From Streptomyces sp. WM4235 (GTDB lineage Bacteria; Actinomycetota; Actinomycetes; Streptomycetales; Streptomycetaceae): DNA of 41,754 bases. The position numbers and the translations under genes are program-made. Position 1 is the first letter of the stretch; every line of letters begins with the position of its first letter. Below, piece after piece: positions 23,525-31,424 of this stretch. The DNA lies in the NCBI RefSeq assembly GCF_001279725.1, contig NZ_LGDE01000434.1, forward strand, positions 1-41,754. Reading direction: 5' to 3'. The notes beneath the pieces are model-generated. The model worked only from the letters and a program-made list of their open reading frames with translations. It had not been told where the DNA came from and searched no databases.

Positions 23525-25489
23525 GTGACCACCGCTGAGCAGTACGGGCAGGAGCGGGAGCAGCGCGGCCGGACCGCGGGCTCCGGCTCGACTGATGCCG
23601 AAACGTTCCCTGCGGACGGCTCCGATCCCCGTTCCGATCCCCGTTCCGATCCCCGTCCCGATCCTCGTTCCGGCTCACGTTCCGGTTCTCGTTCCGGTAC
23701 GGGTGGCCCGCCGGCCATGGCGCGCCTCGCCCTGCGCTGGGCGCAGGGGCACCCCGTGGTCGTCACCACCGCCGTTGCGGCCGTCCTGCACGTCGTCTGG
23801 CTCTTCACCTTCGCCAACAGCGGCGGGGACCTCGCCGCGCAGGACGCCTGGGCCGAGTTCGTGGGCCGGCACCCCGACACGGCGTACAACCTCGCCTGGT
23901 ACGGCGGGATGCACCCGGTCTCGTACAGCGTGGTGTCCCCGTACCTCATGCACATGCTCGGCGTCCGGACCACGATGATGATCGCCGGGACGGTGTCGGC
24001 CGGGCTCCTCGCGCTGATCCTGACGCGCTGCCGGGGCGCCGTCCGGCAGCCGCTGTGGCCGGCCCTCGCCGGGGTCTACGGGCTGCTGTGCAACGCCCTC
24101 TCCGGCCGGGTGACCTTCGGGCTCGGCGCGATGTTCGCGCTCGGCGCGGTCGCCGCGGTCTTCTGCTGGCCGCGCGGCTGGGCCGAGCGGCGATGGGCGA
24201 AGGCCGCCGTCGCGGCCCCGCTCGCCGGCCTCGCCACCGCCGCCAGCCCGGTCGCCGGGTTGTTCCTCGGGGTGATCGCGGCCGCGCTGTTCCTGAGTAA
24301 GCGGCGACCGGGCGCGTACACCCTGGGGCTGCCCCCGGTGGCCGTGGTGGGCCTGTCGGCCTGGCTGTTCCCCTTCTCGGGAACGCAACCGATGAAGCTG
24401 GGCTCCGCCTGGCTGCCGTTCGTGTTCGGCCTGGTCATCGTCTTCCTCGTGCCGAAGCGGTGGAAGACGGTCCGGATCGCCGCCGCCGTGTACGCGCTCG
24501 GGGTGGCCCTGACCTGGCTGATCGACTCCCAGGTGGGGTCGAACGTCACCCGGCTCGTCATGCTGTTCGGCGGGGCGGTGCTGCTCGCGGCCCTGCCGTA
24601 CGAGGCCCCGCGCACGCGCCGCCGGTACGCGCTCCTGCTCGCCTTCGTCGGGCTGAACGTCTGGATCACCACCAACAGCGTCACCGACATCATCCGCACC
24701 ACGCCGCTCGCCTCCTGGAACCGGGAGCTGGCGCCCCTCGTCGACCGGCTCCAGAAGGCCGGCGCCGACCGGGGGCGGGTCGAGGTCGTGCCCGCGAGCA
24801 GCCACCGCGAGTCCTCCGCCTTCCCCGCGTACGTCAACCTGGCACGCGGCTGGAACCGGCAGGCGGACCTGGAGCGCAACCCGCTCTTCTACGACGACAC
24901 GCTCACCGCCGAGAGCTACCGGGCCTGGCTGGGCCGCTGGGCCGTGCACTACGTGGTACTGCCCGTGGACAAACCCGACGAGGGCGGCAAGGACGAGGCG
25001 ACGCTGGTGCGCGGGGGTCTGCCGTACCTCCACCAGATCTGGGGCGACGAGAACTGGCAGCTCTTCCAGGTGCAGGCCCCCACCGATCTGGTGGCCGGAC
25101 CCGCGACGGTGGTGCGCGCGGGCGCCGACCAGCTGGTCATCGACGTGAAGCAGGCAGGCCGGGTCAGTGTGCGCGTCCCGCACTCGCCGTGGCTGGGGCT
25201 GGTGGACGCCCAGGGCAAGGCGGTGGCGCCCCCGCAGGAGACGGCCGACTCCAAGGCGGGATCCTCGGCGAAGAAGCCCGGGCCGAAGCGGTTCGCCAAC
25301 ACCGCGGGGTGCCTGTTCAAGGCGGCCCCGGACGCGGTGGGCGACGTGTGGACCGAGCTGCTGGCGCCGACCCCGGGGGAGTACCGGGTCGCGGCGAAGT
25401 ACCAGATCCCTCGGGGAACGCCCTGCCCGCAGGAACTGGTCGACGAGGTCCTGGAGCCGCGGGCGCCGGCCGATCCGTCCCGGCCATGA
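23525..25489 (+). CDS. Polytopic membrane protein with extracytoplasmic C-terminal domain
   Basis: A 654-residue protein. The first 65 residues are polar and contain an Asp-Pro-Arg-Ser repeat encoded by four tandem 12-bp units (TCCGATCCCCGT, 23621-23668). About ten to twelve hydrophobic helices follow, from VVVTTAVAAVLHVVWLFTF to RYALLLAFVGLNVWI. A soluble domain of about 260 residues then begins near SWNRELAPLVDRLQKAGADR. The first loop HPDTAYNLAWYGGMHPVSYS with acidic residues and the soluble tail resemble GT-C-type glycosyltransferases or YfhO-like proteins more than transporters, though such proteins are often labelled MFS. The GTG start has GGGGAGAG upstream. Function unknown; envelope polysaccharide work would fit the neighbouring peptidoglycan enzyme. 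Confidence 0.75.
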   Translation: MTTAEQYGQEREQRGRTAGSGSTDAETFPADGSDPRSDPRSDPRPDPRSGSRSGSRSGTGGPPAMARLALRWAQGHPVVVTTAVAAVLHVVWLFTFANSGGDLAAQDAWAEFVGRHPDTAYNLAWYGGMHPVSYSVVSPYLMHMLGVRTTMMIAGTVSAGLLALILTRCRGAVRQPLWPALAGVYGLLCNALSGRVTFGLGAMFALGAVAAVFCWPRGWAERRWAKAAVAAPLAGLATAASPVAGLFLGVIAAALFLSKRRPGAYTLGLPPVAVVGLSAWLFPFSGTQPMKLGSAWLPFVFGLVIVFLVPKRWKTVRIAAAVYALGVALTWLIDSQVGSNVTRLVMLFGGAVLLAALPYEAPRTRRRYALLLAFVGLNVWITTNSVTDIIRTTPLASWNRELAPLVDRLQKAGADRGRVEVVPASSHRESSAFPAYVNLARGWNRQADLERNPLFYDDTLTAESYRAWLGRWAVHYVVLPVDKPDEGGKDEATLVRGGLPYLHQIWGDENWQLFQVQAPTDLVAGPATVVRAGADQLVIDVKQAGRVSVRVPHSPWLGLVDAQGKAVAPPQETADSKAGSSAKKPGPKRFANTAGCLFKAAPDAVGDVWTELLAPTPGEYRVAAKYQIPRGTPCPQELVDEVLEPRAPADPSRP

Positions 25490-25587
25490 TCGAGAGTTTT
25501 TACCCCCGGCCCGGGTGCGTGGGTCGATATATCTGCATACGATCCGAGTAGTCCGATTGGGTGCTTCCCGAGGGAGTTGACGGCGGG

Positions 25588-25791
25588 ATGAGCAAAGAGC
25601 AGAAGCACGACGTCCAGGCAGTGATCGCGAAGGCGTCGGAGCAGGTACAACTGCCACGCACGCAGGGTCACGGCTTCGAAGGTCCGGTCCGCAGCAAGGT
25701 CAAGGGCGGAGCCCACACGAAGGCGGCCCTCAAGCGGGCCGGCACTCCGCAGGGCGACCGGATCGGCGAGCGCAGCAGAGGCCTGAGCTGA
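25588..25791 (+). CDS. Small conserved hypothetical protein
   Basis: A 67-residue soluble basic protein starting MSKEQKHDVQAVIAKASEQV and containing KVKGGAHTKAALKRAGTPQG. AGGGAG lies 11 bases before the ATG. The upstream 98 bp carry AT-rich sequence unusual here (GATATATCTGCATACGATC), which may hold its promoter. No known motif. Confidence 0.6.
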   Translation: MSKEQKHDVQAVIAKASEQVQLPRTQGHGFEGPVRSKVKGGAHTKAALKRAGTPQGDRIGERSRGLS

Positions 25792-25811
25792 CCCCCGTCG
25801 GTTGATCGCAC

Positions 25812-25838
25812 GGCCCTCCCGGCCCGGCCGGGAGGGCC
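25812..25838 (+). terminator. Terminator after the small protein
   Basis: GGCCCTCCCGGC and GCCGGGAGGGCC pair perfectly over 12 bp with loop CCG. Confidence 0.75.
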
Positions 25839-25843
25839 CATCC

Positions 25844-25942
25844 GTGCCCGCAGTGCGCGCAGTGCCCGCAGTGCCCGCAGTGCCCTGAGTGCTCGCACTG
25901 CCCGCAGTGCCCTCCGTCGCCTCCGTCGCCTCCGTCGCCTCC
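25844..25942. repeat. Eleven 9-bp tandem repeats
   Basis: Eight units of the GTGCCCGCA type (with small changes such as GTGCGCGCA, GTGCCCTGA and GTGCTCGCA) are followed by three exact GTCGCCTCC units. They lie in non-coding DNA between a terminator and tRNA-Arg and look like replication slippage. Confidence 0.7.
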
Positions 25943-26017
25943 GTCCGCGTCGACTCACGCACCCCACACCGGACTTGGCCCCGTGCCCCCGGTGCCCCCG
26001 TACCCCGGAAACGACGA

Positions 26018-26046
26018 AGACCCCCGGCCGTGATCGGCGGGGGTCT
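26018..26046 (-). terminator. Terminator of tRNA-Arg
   Basis: AGACCCCCG-G-CCG and CGGCGGGGGTCT pair with one bulged G and loop TGAT. The hairpin sits 10 bp past the tRNA 3' end on the minus strand, followed by TTCGTCGTTT. Confidence 0.7.
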
Positions 26047-26056
26047 CGCGTCGATG

Positions 26057-26129
26057 TGCCCTCGGCAGGATTCGAACCTGCGACACCGGCTTTAGGAGAG
26101 CCGTGCTCTATCCCCTGAGCTACGAAGGC
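26057..26129 (-). tRNA. tRNA-Arg (anticodon CCT)
   Basis: Read on the minus strand, the gene shows a 7-bp acceptor stem GCCTTCG/CGAGGGC, a D arm GCTC-GAGC, and an anticodon arm CGGCT-CTCCTAA-AGCCG with anticodon CCT. The T arm CAGG-TTCGAAT-CCTG has the invariant TTCGA. The discriminator base is A and CCA is not encoded. It reads AGG codons, rare in Streptomyces. The mobile island begins on the 5' (upstream) side of this gene, not at its 3' end where integrases normally insert. I see no clear promoter for the tRNA in the adjoining island sequence. Confidence 0.95.
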
Positions 26130-26156
26130 GGGGATCTGTCGGAAAACGTGTCTGAA

Positions 26157-26296
26157 AGTCCGACGAGATCATCGGGCCGATCGGACTGCTTGGTGACAGG
26201 TGCGGTGGCAGCCCGTGAGGGCGTAGCCACCGCGGTCAGTGTAGCGGGTGGAGTCTGCTGCGCAGCAGAGTATCTGCACCCCTGCAGGCAGGGGTG
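26157..26296. repeat. Cluster of four perfect palindromes between tRNA-Arg and the transposase-like gene
   Basis: Within 140 bp lie AGTCCGA/TCGGACT (17-base gap), GCGGTGGC/GCCACCGC (16-base gap), CTGCTGCGCAGCAG (no gap, 26255-26268) and CACCCCTGC-AG-GCAGGGGTG (26277-26296). The last two could be protein-binding or cleavage sites; together they may form the left end of the mobile unit or its terminator. Ends of the unit are not proven. GCGTCAGGTC at 26352-26361 recurs inverted at 29941-29950. Confidence 0.55.
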
Positions 26297-26359
26297 AGGT
26301 GCCTCTGAGGGCGGAGCCGGGGCGAGCGCGAGAGCCAAGGGTGCGAGGGATGCGTCAGG

Positions 26360-27856
26360 TCAGGCTGCGGCCGGGGTCTTGAGCACAGCGCGTGCCATGG
26401 AGTTGCTGAGCCAGGCGTAGCCGATGTAGATGAGCAGAGCTGCGGTGGCGCCGTAGGCGGGTACCCGTTCGTGGGGGTAGCGCTGGTCGAACCGGGAGTG
26501 CAGGGATTCGCTGTCCTGGCGAAACCCTTTGAGCCGGCGTCCGGCGGGGGTGTCGGGTGGCACCTGTCGCAGGTGTTCCGTTCGGTTGAACCGCTTCTTG
26601 CCCGTTGAGGGGTCGGTTTGGCGGTCCTCTTCCGTCTCGTCAACCCGAATGTGCTCGGTATGCGTCTTGACGGGGCAGGGAATAGTGATCCGGTGGTAAT
26701 AGCGGGTGGCCTTCTTGCCTTTCCTGCAGGCGAGTTCCTCGACAGGGAGGGGAGCGTAATGGTCCTTGCCGGTCTTGAGGTCGATGAGGCGCTCGCAAAC
26801 GCGACCCTCGGCGACATACAGCTTGTGGTTGCAGGGACCTTCCTGGAAGAGAGTAAGGGATTCGGGTGAGAGCCCACTGTGCTGCGTTGTGAAGGCGACG
26901 AGACCGGCAGCGATCAGCGGAGCACGGTGAACTCCCCGCAGGGCGGTGTCGTAGGTGATGGCACGCAGATCAGGAGCCTTGGTGAGGAGGTGCTTGACCA
27001 TTTTGACGAAGGCGGTTCCTTCGTCGTCGCGGTGAGGGTCGCGGGCGCGTGATTTGTGGCGGATTGATTCGATGTTGAGCACGATCCGGCTGTGCGGAGT
27101 GTCAGCGAGGCGTACGGCCATGGCTAGGAACTTGTTGCCGTAGACGCGGTTTCCTCCGCCCTCGACGCTGATGCCGGCGTCCGGATCGACGCGGTGGCGG
27201 CGAATCTCTCCAGTGACCTTGTCTGCGACCTCGTGGTGCCTTTGGGATGACGCGGGCCTGGCGACGGTGGCGTCAGCGTGGACGACTTGCTGGCGTTCGG
27301 GGTAAGCGCGACTGACGCGCTTACCGCTTTCCGCCATCATTCCGGAGTCGAGGGCCTGTTGGATCCACAGGTCGCGGCTGATGTCCCGGATTGTTGCGAA
27401 GGCAGGCTTGAGATGTTTTTGGAAGTAGTAGTTCCACTGGCTGCGGCTCGGGCCGACGGGAGGGAGGGTGTCCGCTGCTTCATCTCCCATGTGGCTGCGC
27501 AGGGCGTCGCGTACTTGATTCCACCAAATGGAGTCCTGGAGGTTGACCGCGGTGTAGCGGGCGGAATCGAAGATCGAGATGGAGCTGAGGAAGATCAGGT
27601 AGACGATCGGAGGGTAGTGGGCGGGGCGGCCGGTCCTGCTCTTGGCGGGCAGTGAGTCGGCTGCCGTGTAGAGGTCGGGGTTGTTCACCAGGTATGAGAA
27701 CCGTTGGTTGAGCGAGATCGCGGGTGCTTCGGGGCCTTTGGGCGGCAGCGGGTCTCCGGCGGCACCGAATGCATCATCGGGGATGGGGCCGATGGTGTAG
27801 TCGGGCCTCTTCCTCTTGGCGGGTTTGCGCCTGGGGCGGGATTTGGGCGTGCTCAT
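26360..27856 (-). CDS. DDE-transposase-like protein of an unassigned family
   Basis: A 498-residue protein. A basic N-terminus (KSRPRRKPAKRKRPDY) is followed by NQRFSYLVNNPDLYTAADSL and RYTAVNLQDSIWWNQVRDAL. A probable RNase-H-fold catalytic core comes next. Candidate acidic residues are Asp195 (VVHADATVARP), Asp303 (AITYDTALRGVHR) and Glu450 (FRQDSESLHSRFDQRYPHER), in the order expected for a DDE enzyme. The C-terminal AALLIYIGYAWLSNSMARAV resembles the helical end of IS1182/IS4-type transposases. The start ATG overlaps the stop of the recombinase-like gene (ATGA), so the two are made together. That coupling is not known from ordinary insertion sequences. No IS family is assigned from sequence alone. 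Confidence 0.65.
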   Translation of the reverse strand: MSTPKSRPRRKPAKRKRPDYTIGPIPDDAFGAAGDPLPPKGPEAPAISLNQRFSYLVNNPDLYTAADSLPAKSRTGRPAHYPPIVYLIFLSSISIFDSARYTAVNLQDSIWWNQVRDALRSHMGDEAADTLPPVGPSRSQWNYYFQKHLKPAFATIRDISRDLWIQQALDSGMMAESGKRVSRAYPERQQVVHADATVARPASSQRHHEVADKVTGEIRRHRVDPDAGISVEGGGNRVYGNKFLAMAVRLADTPHSRIVLNIESIRHKSRARDPHRDDEGTAFVKMVKHLLTKAPDLRAITYDTALRGVHRAPLIAAGLVAFTTQHSGLSPESLTLFQEGPCNHKLYVAEGRVCERLIDLKTGKDHYAPLPVEELACRKGKKATRYYHRITIPCPVKTHTEHIRVDETEEDRQTDPSTGKKRFNRTEHLRQVPPDTPAGRRLKGFRQDSESLHSRFDQRYPHERVPAYGATAALLIYIGYAWLSNSMARAVLKTPAAA

Positions 27857-28875
27857 GCCGTACCGCCTGCGCGGGGGGTCTTCCACTGGAGCCCGGCAAG
27901 GCCTGCCGCGCTGTCGAGGGAGGACAGGCCCAGGCGCCGGGCCACCTCGGAGAGCGAGCCCGATTCCCTGAGGATCTGGCGGGCGAGGAACCGCGTGACG
28001 TCGCGGGGTTCGACCTTGCGTGTGGTGGTGGACAGTCCGCAGCGCCGGACGATCTCACCGAAGGCGGATCCGACGCTGGCCTGGGCGACGTGGGCGGCAG
28101 AGCGAGGGTTGGCGACAAGCAGTCGCTGTTCAGGGGGCTTGCCGGCCAGATGGGTGAGACGCAGGCCGAGCACGTAGCGGGCCCAGTCGGACAGCGGGCA
28201 GGTGCGGGCTTCGGTGTAGGTGGCGCCGCGCGTGGTGATTTCACCGGCGTCCAGATTGAGGTCGGTGGTGCCTGAGGCCGCGATCTCGGCGCTGTGCAGG
28301 CCGGTCAGGAGAAGTGCCAGTACTGCGGCGTTGCGGGTCGCGGGCATGCCGCGTTCGGAGTGGAACTTCAGCAGCTCGATCTCTTCGATGCTGAGGCCGG
28401 CGCCCGCTTTGCGAGGACTGCGGTGGATGCGCTCCGCGTCCACGAGCGGGACGCACTGGGTCAGGCCCAGGGCGCGAGCGTAGGTGTAGAACGATGCGAT
28501 GCCGGAGCGGCGTTGGCGGCGGGTGCCGTCCTCGGGGGTGACGATGATGTTGCCGTGGCGGTCGTGTCCGGGAGCGCGATCGAACGCTGTCACCAAGTCC
28601 GCGGTGACCTCGTCGATCAAGGTGATGCCGTGGGCTTTGCCGAAAACCAGCAGCTCTTCCGCGGCCCTGGTGTAGAGCTTGGCGGTTTGCGGGCTCATCA
28701 GCCCGGTGTCCACTTCATGCGACCAGGCGCGGCTGACCTGTACGACCGCGCTTCTCAGCGTGACCGCAGCGCGCGCTGTGCGCTTGGTGGGGGTCTGCTT
28801 TGCTGGTGGACGGTGTGTGCGCCCGTCGGCGGGCACGCTACCGTGGGCGGTGTTCCTTGCCTTGCGTGAGGACAT
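27853..28875 (-). CDS. Tyrosine-recombinase-like protein lacking the catalytic residues
   Basis: A 340-residue protein with the layout of a phage-type integrase. A SAM-like core-binding domain (SHEVDTGLMSPQTAKLYTRA, with FYTYARALGL) covers about residues 45-165, and a catalytic-type domain follows. The Arg-I box reads LALLLTGLHSAEIA, with His194 where the catalytic Arg should be. Box II reads KVEPRDVTRFLARQIL, with Glu289 in place of the His of H-x-L-R although Arg291 remains. The L-G-H motif is L-G-L, and no tyrosine follows in SSLDSAAGLAGLQW. The fold is likely kept for DNA binding while strand cleavage is lost. GGAAGGGG eight bases before the ATG supports the start. It is translationally coupled to the transposase-like gene. 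Confidence 0.7.
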   Translation of the reverse strand: MSSRKARNTAHGSVPADGRTHRPPAKQTPTKRTARAAVTLRSAVVQVSRAWSHEVDTGLMSPQTAKLYTRAAEELLVFGKAHGITLIDEVTADLVTAFDRAPGHDRHGNIIVTPEDGTRRQRRSGIASFYTYARALGLTQCVPLVDAERIHRSPRKAGAGLSIEEIELLKFHSERGMPATRNAAVLALLLTGLHSAEIAASGTTDLNLDAGEITTRGATYTEARTCPLSDWARYVLGLRLTHLAGKPPEQRLLVANPRSAAHVAQASVGSAFGEIVRRCGLSTTTRKVEPRDVTRFLARQILRESGSLSEVARRLGLSSLDSAAGLAGLQWKTPRAGGTA

Positions 28876-28928
28876 GCCGAAGCCCCTTCCGCGCGGCCCA
28901 GCCGCGCCGGATGGTCGGTGGAGGTGGG

Positions 28929-28973
28929 GTCCGGCAGCGCCATCCCGGCCAAGGGAAGAGGGCGCTGCCGGAC
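28929..28973. repeat. 13-bp inverted repeat inside the transposon-like operon
   Basis: GTCCGGCAGCGCC and GGCGCTGCCGGAC are exact complements around a 19-base loop. It lies in the 119-bp gap between the winged-helix gene and the recombinase-like gene. It could attenuate transcription between them or be a protein-binding or recombination site. Confidence 0.65.
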
Positions 28974-28994
28974 CTGCTTTGTGTGAGGTGTTGC

Positions 28995-29891
28995 CTACCT
29001 GACGGGGCCGCTCCGAAGTTTCGTGGTGATCTCGGCGAGGCCGCGCAGGTGGCCGTGGAGGGCCAGCAGGTCCTCGGCGGACAGGCGGGCCAGATCTGCC
29101 AGGAGAACCGGTGGCAGCAGCAGCGCGAGCAGGTCCAGCTCCGGTGCCGGCCCGCCGTTCGTTGCCGTCGGCGTCTGCTCACGGCGCGGCCGGGGAACCG
29201 ACGGACCGAAGGAAGCACCGGCTTCGCCGCCGACTCCCGAGGGCGGATCGCCTTCGAGGGCGGGTACCGGGCCGGGCTGCTGCTGCGTCTCCTTCTGCGG
29301 TCCGCTCTCCGGGGCGGACCGGCTGCTGCCGCTCGGCTGCTGGTCCTGCCGCTGGAGCGGATCGAGGTCGAGCGCACCTCCGGGCCAGCTCAGCCGGCCG
29401 TCCCCTTCGGGAACGAGCATGCCCACGGCCACGAGCAGGTCGACAAGGACATGGACCTGGCTCATACGCTTCTCGGGGGCATGAGCGGCTTGGCAGAGCT
29501 CGAAGACCAAGAACTGGCGGGATCGCGGCCCTTCGCCCAGGCACTGCATCACCGTGCGGGTGAACCACTCGTCCTTCCACGCCTCACGGAGTGCCTTCAG
29601 GCCGGCCTGCTCTCCCTCGGCCCAGGCGCGGCCGACACTCTGTCCCAGCTCCGTCGGAACGTAGCCAGAGCGGGCCGGACCCTTCGTGATCAGCCCGGTG
29701 GCGAGGAGGAACACGGGAACGAGCCCGCAGCGCCTCTCGGGGACGGCGGTCAGCTCATGGAGGACGGCCGCGGTCAACGGCTCGTCTGCCATGCAAAGAG
29801 CCCTCATCACGGTCAGCTGCCGGTCGGCCCGGAGCCTGTCGCTCGGCAAAATCCGTTCACCGGACCCCAGCAGGGAGCGTCCCACTGTCAT
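28995..29891 (-). CDS. Winged-helix-like accessory protein of the transposon-like operon
   Basis: A 298-residue protein. Residues about 25-95 (DRQLTVMRALCMADEPLTAA, VLHELTAVPERRCGLVPVFL, GYVPTELG) look like a winged helix of the kind found in hormone-type methyltransferase or marR-like regulators. A helical middle (KDEWFTRTVMQCLGEGPRSR), a disordered Gln/Pro/Ser-rich linker and a short leucine-rich C-terminal helix (LLALLLPPVLLADLARLSAE) follow. It is the first gene of the leftward operon. GGAGG about nine bases before the ATG sets the start. A role in DNA end recognition or regulation of the two downstream genes is inferred from position only. Confidence 0.6.
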   Translation of the reverse strand: MTVGRSLLGSGERILPSDRLRADRQLTVMRALCMADEPLTAAVLHELTAVPERRCGLVPVFLLATGLITKGPARSGYVPTELGQSVGRAWAEGEQAGLKALREAWKDEWFTRTVMQCLGEGPRSRQFLVFELCQAAHAPEKRMSQVHVLVDLLVAVGMLVPEGDGRLSWPGGALDLDPLQRQDQQPSGSSRSAPESGPQKETQQQPGPVPALEGDPPSGVGGEAGASFGPSVPRPRREQTPTATNGGPAPELDLLALLLPPVLLADLARLSAEDLLALHGHLRGLAEITTKLRSGPVR

Positions 29892-30043
29892 ACCTCTCCA
29901 CCTCCGATCGTCCAGAGACCGCCTGGGGGCCTGCTGCGCCGACCTGACGCGGCAGTACTCATCTCACAAACACAGCCTTGCTGCTTTGATAGCATCCCTG
30001 GTGGGGGTGCGCCTCTCGGCACCCCGTCCTTCACAATGGGCGC

Positions 30044-30406
30044 ATGACCGGAGGAACGTGGCGTGCGAAAAAGCCGTGGGAGTACGCCGTGGCCGGTGAA
30101 TGGCCGTACGCGGTGATGGACGGCTTCCTGCCGGCTCAGGTGGGCCAGGCGGTCGCCCGCGCCTTGGCCGAGGCCATGGAACGGCAGAAGTTCAGTGCGA
30201 ACTCGCTGGCGGCGGCCTCGGGAGTCAATCGGCAGGTCATCTCGAACGTCCTGGCCGGCACCGTGTGGCCCGACTTGATGACGATGGTGCGCCTGGAAGA
30301 GACGCTCGGCGAAATGCTGTGGCCCCGCCACCTCGACTGGCCCACCGATGAGAACGGAGTGCGTCAGCAACCGCTCCCGCCGCAGGAGCAACGCGACCTC
30401 GACTAG
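30044..30406 (+). CDS. Small helix-turn-helix (XRE-like) protein
   Basis: A 120-residue protein with an XRE-type helix-turn-helix in EAMERQKFSANSLAAASGVN and RQVISNVLAGTVWPDLMTMV, about residues 42-85. It is divergent from the transposon-like operon across 152 bp. That gap holds GGGGTGC/GCACCCC (30004-30025), a possible operator. It is therefore a candidate regulator of both directions. No ribosome site precedes the ATG. CACAAT six bases upstream may be a -10 of a leaderless message. Confidence 0.75.
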   Translation: MTGGTWRAKKPWEYAVAGEWPYAVMDGFLPAQVGQAVARALAEAMERQKFSANSLAAASGVNRQVISNVLAGTVWPDLMTMVRLEETLGEMLWPRHLDWPTDENGVRQQPLPPQEQRDLD

Positions 30407-30548
30407 AGGATCTTCGATCCATATCGGTGTAAATGGGTATGAAGAAGGCATGGGTGTAGGCCCTTCCGATGGAGGGAAATGGCCGAACACCCCGCGAACG
30501 TGGGTGTGAACCGCTAGCTTCGGAGGTGGCGGCCTTGCCGCGTTGGGA

Positions 30549-30610
30549 GACCGCCGCCCCAGGCGTGGCCCAGGTGTCCAGCCGGGAGGCCACGGTGTGG
30601 GGCGGCGGTC
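30549..30610. terminator. Long bipartite hairpin between convergent genes
   Basis: Outer arms GACCGCCGCCCCA/TGGGGCGGCGGTC (13 bp, perfect) enclose inner arms CGTGGCC/GGCCACG (7 bp). It lies just past the stop of the coiled-coil gene and 140 bp past the small XRE gene, so it can end both transcripts. Confidence 0.7.
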
Positions 30611-30627
30611 CGCTTATGTGGGCCTGC

Positions 30628-31230
30628 CTAGGCGGCCTCCCAGGCCGCGGTGAGCCGGTAGAAGGTCTGCTTGCCGTCGGGCCCGATGGTCTTCGTCACG
30701 ACCTCGCGCTTACGTAGGCCATCGAGCAGGGCCCGAGCTCGGTCCATCGAACCGTCAGCGCCCGCTTCGAGTTCCATCGCGACGGCCTTCGGGGTCCACT
30801 CCCGCTCCGGGTCGCGCGAAAGGATTTTCAGGACCGCCAGTGTGCGCTCGCCCGCAATCCGGACAGGGTGCGTGGCGGGCTGTGGCTCTGGTGCAGGGCG
30901 CGTCGCTGTGGCCGAGGTGGGGTCGTGTTCGGGTGAGACGGCAACGAGCCGAGTCTGGGCGGGTTCGGAAGCCTGGCGAAGGCCTATGCCCCGTGCCAGA
31001 ACGGTGCGGAGGTCCTCGAGTACCTGCTGGGCCTCCTGGAGCTCGGCCGCGGCCTGTTGCTCCTGCGCCGTAACCTCTTGGACTTCGGCGTTCAGCTTGG
31101 CGATCATCGCCTCGAGTCGGGCCCGGTGCTCACCGTGTGATGCGACGCGGACATCGCGTTCACGGATCATCGCCTCCAGATCTGCGGCAACGTAGGCCGC
31201 AGACTGATTGAGGCCCTCGGGCAGGCTCAT
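30628..31230 (-). CDS. Hypothetical protein: coiled coil plus winged-helix C-terminus
   Basis: A 200-residue protein. Residues about 15-95 form a strong coiled coil (ARLEAMIAKLNAEVQEVTAQ and QAAAELQEAQQVLEDLRTVL). A Pro/Thr-rich linker follows, then a winged-helix-like domain (GERTLAVLKILSRDPEREWT, AVAMELEAGADGSMDRARAL, REVVTKTIGPDGKQTFYRL). The ATG used begins MSLPEGLNQSAAYVAADLEA; an in-frame ATG at 31311 would add 27 residues. Neither has a good ribosome site. It is probably a DNA-binding accessory protein of the island. I do not recognise a family. Confidence 0.55.
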   Translation of the reverse strand: MSLPEGLNQSAAYVAADLEAMIRERDVRVASHGEHRARLEAMIAKLNAEVQEVTAQEQQAAAELQEAQQVLEDLRTVLARGIGLRQASEPAQTRLVAVSPEHDPTSATATRPAPEPQPATHPVRIAGERTLAVLKILSRDPEREWTPKAVAMELEAGADGSMDRARALLDGLRKREVVTKTIGPDGKQTFYRLTAAWEAA

Positions 31231-31424
31231 GTCGCCACAGTAGAGCGACAGTTCGGTGCATGTCTGCCGATCCAAGGAGTGAGTACGCAGCAGCTGAATC
31301 TCTGACCACATATGTCTGTTAAATGATCACCTCTGAGGGTGCATCTGAGTACCTCCTCCGTACCTGTTGCGCCGCTTTTGCGGAGACCTAGGCGGGCAGG
31401 GGTCTGTGCACAGCTCACATCAGG

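Noticed and set aside
25844..25942. CRISPR-like array
   Set aside because: The units are 9 bp and directly adjacent, with no spacers; it is simple tandem repetition.
26057..26129. tRNA-Arg as the normal attachment site of an integrative element
   Set aside because: The island lies at the 5' side of the tRNA, no second copy of the tRNA 3' end was seen, and the nearby recombinase-like protein lacks the catalytic residues. Classical integrase attachment is not supported.
27853..28875. Active tyrosine integrase
   Set aside because: The Arg I, box II His, L-G-H His and Tyr positions are all replaced or absent in the readable alignment.
30004..30025. Terminator between the transposon operon and the XRE gene
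   Set aside because: GGGGTGC/GCACCCC lies in a divergent promoter region where no transcript should end; it is more likely an operator, mentioned with the XRE gene.
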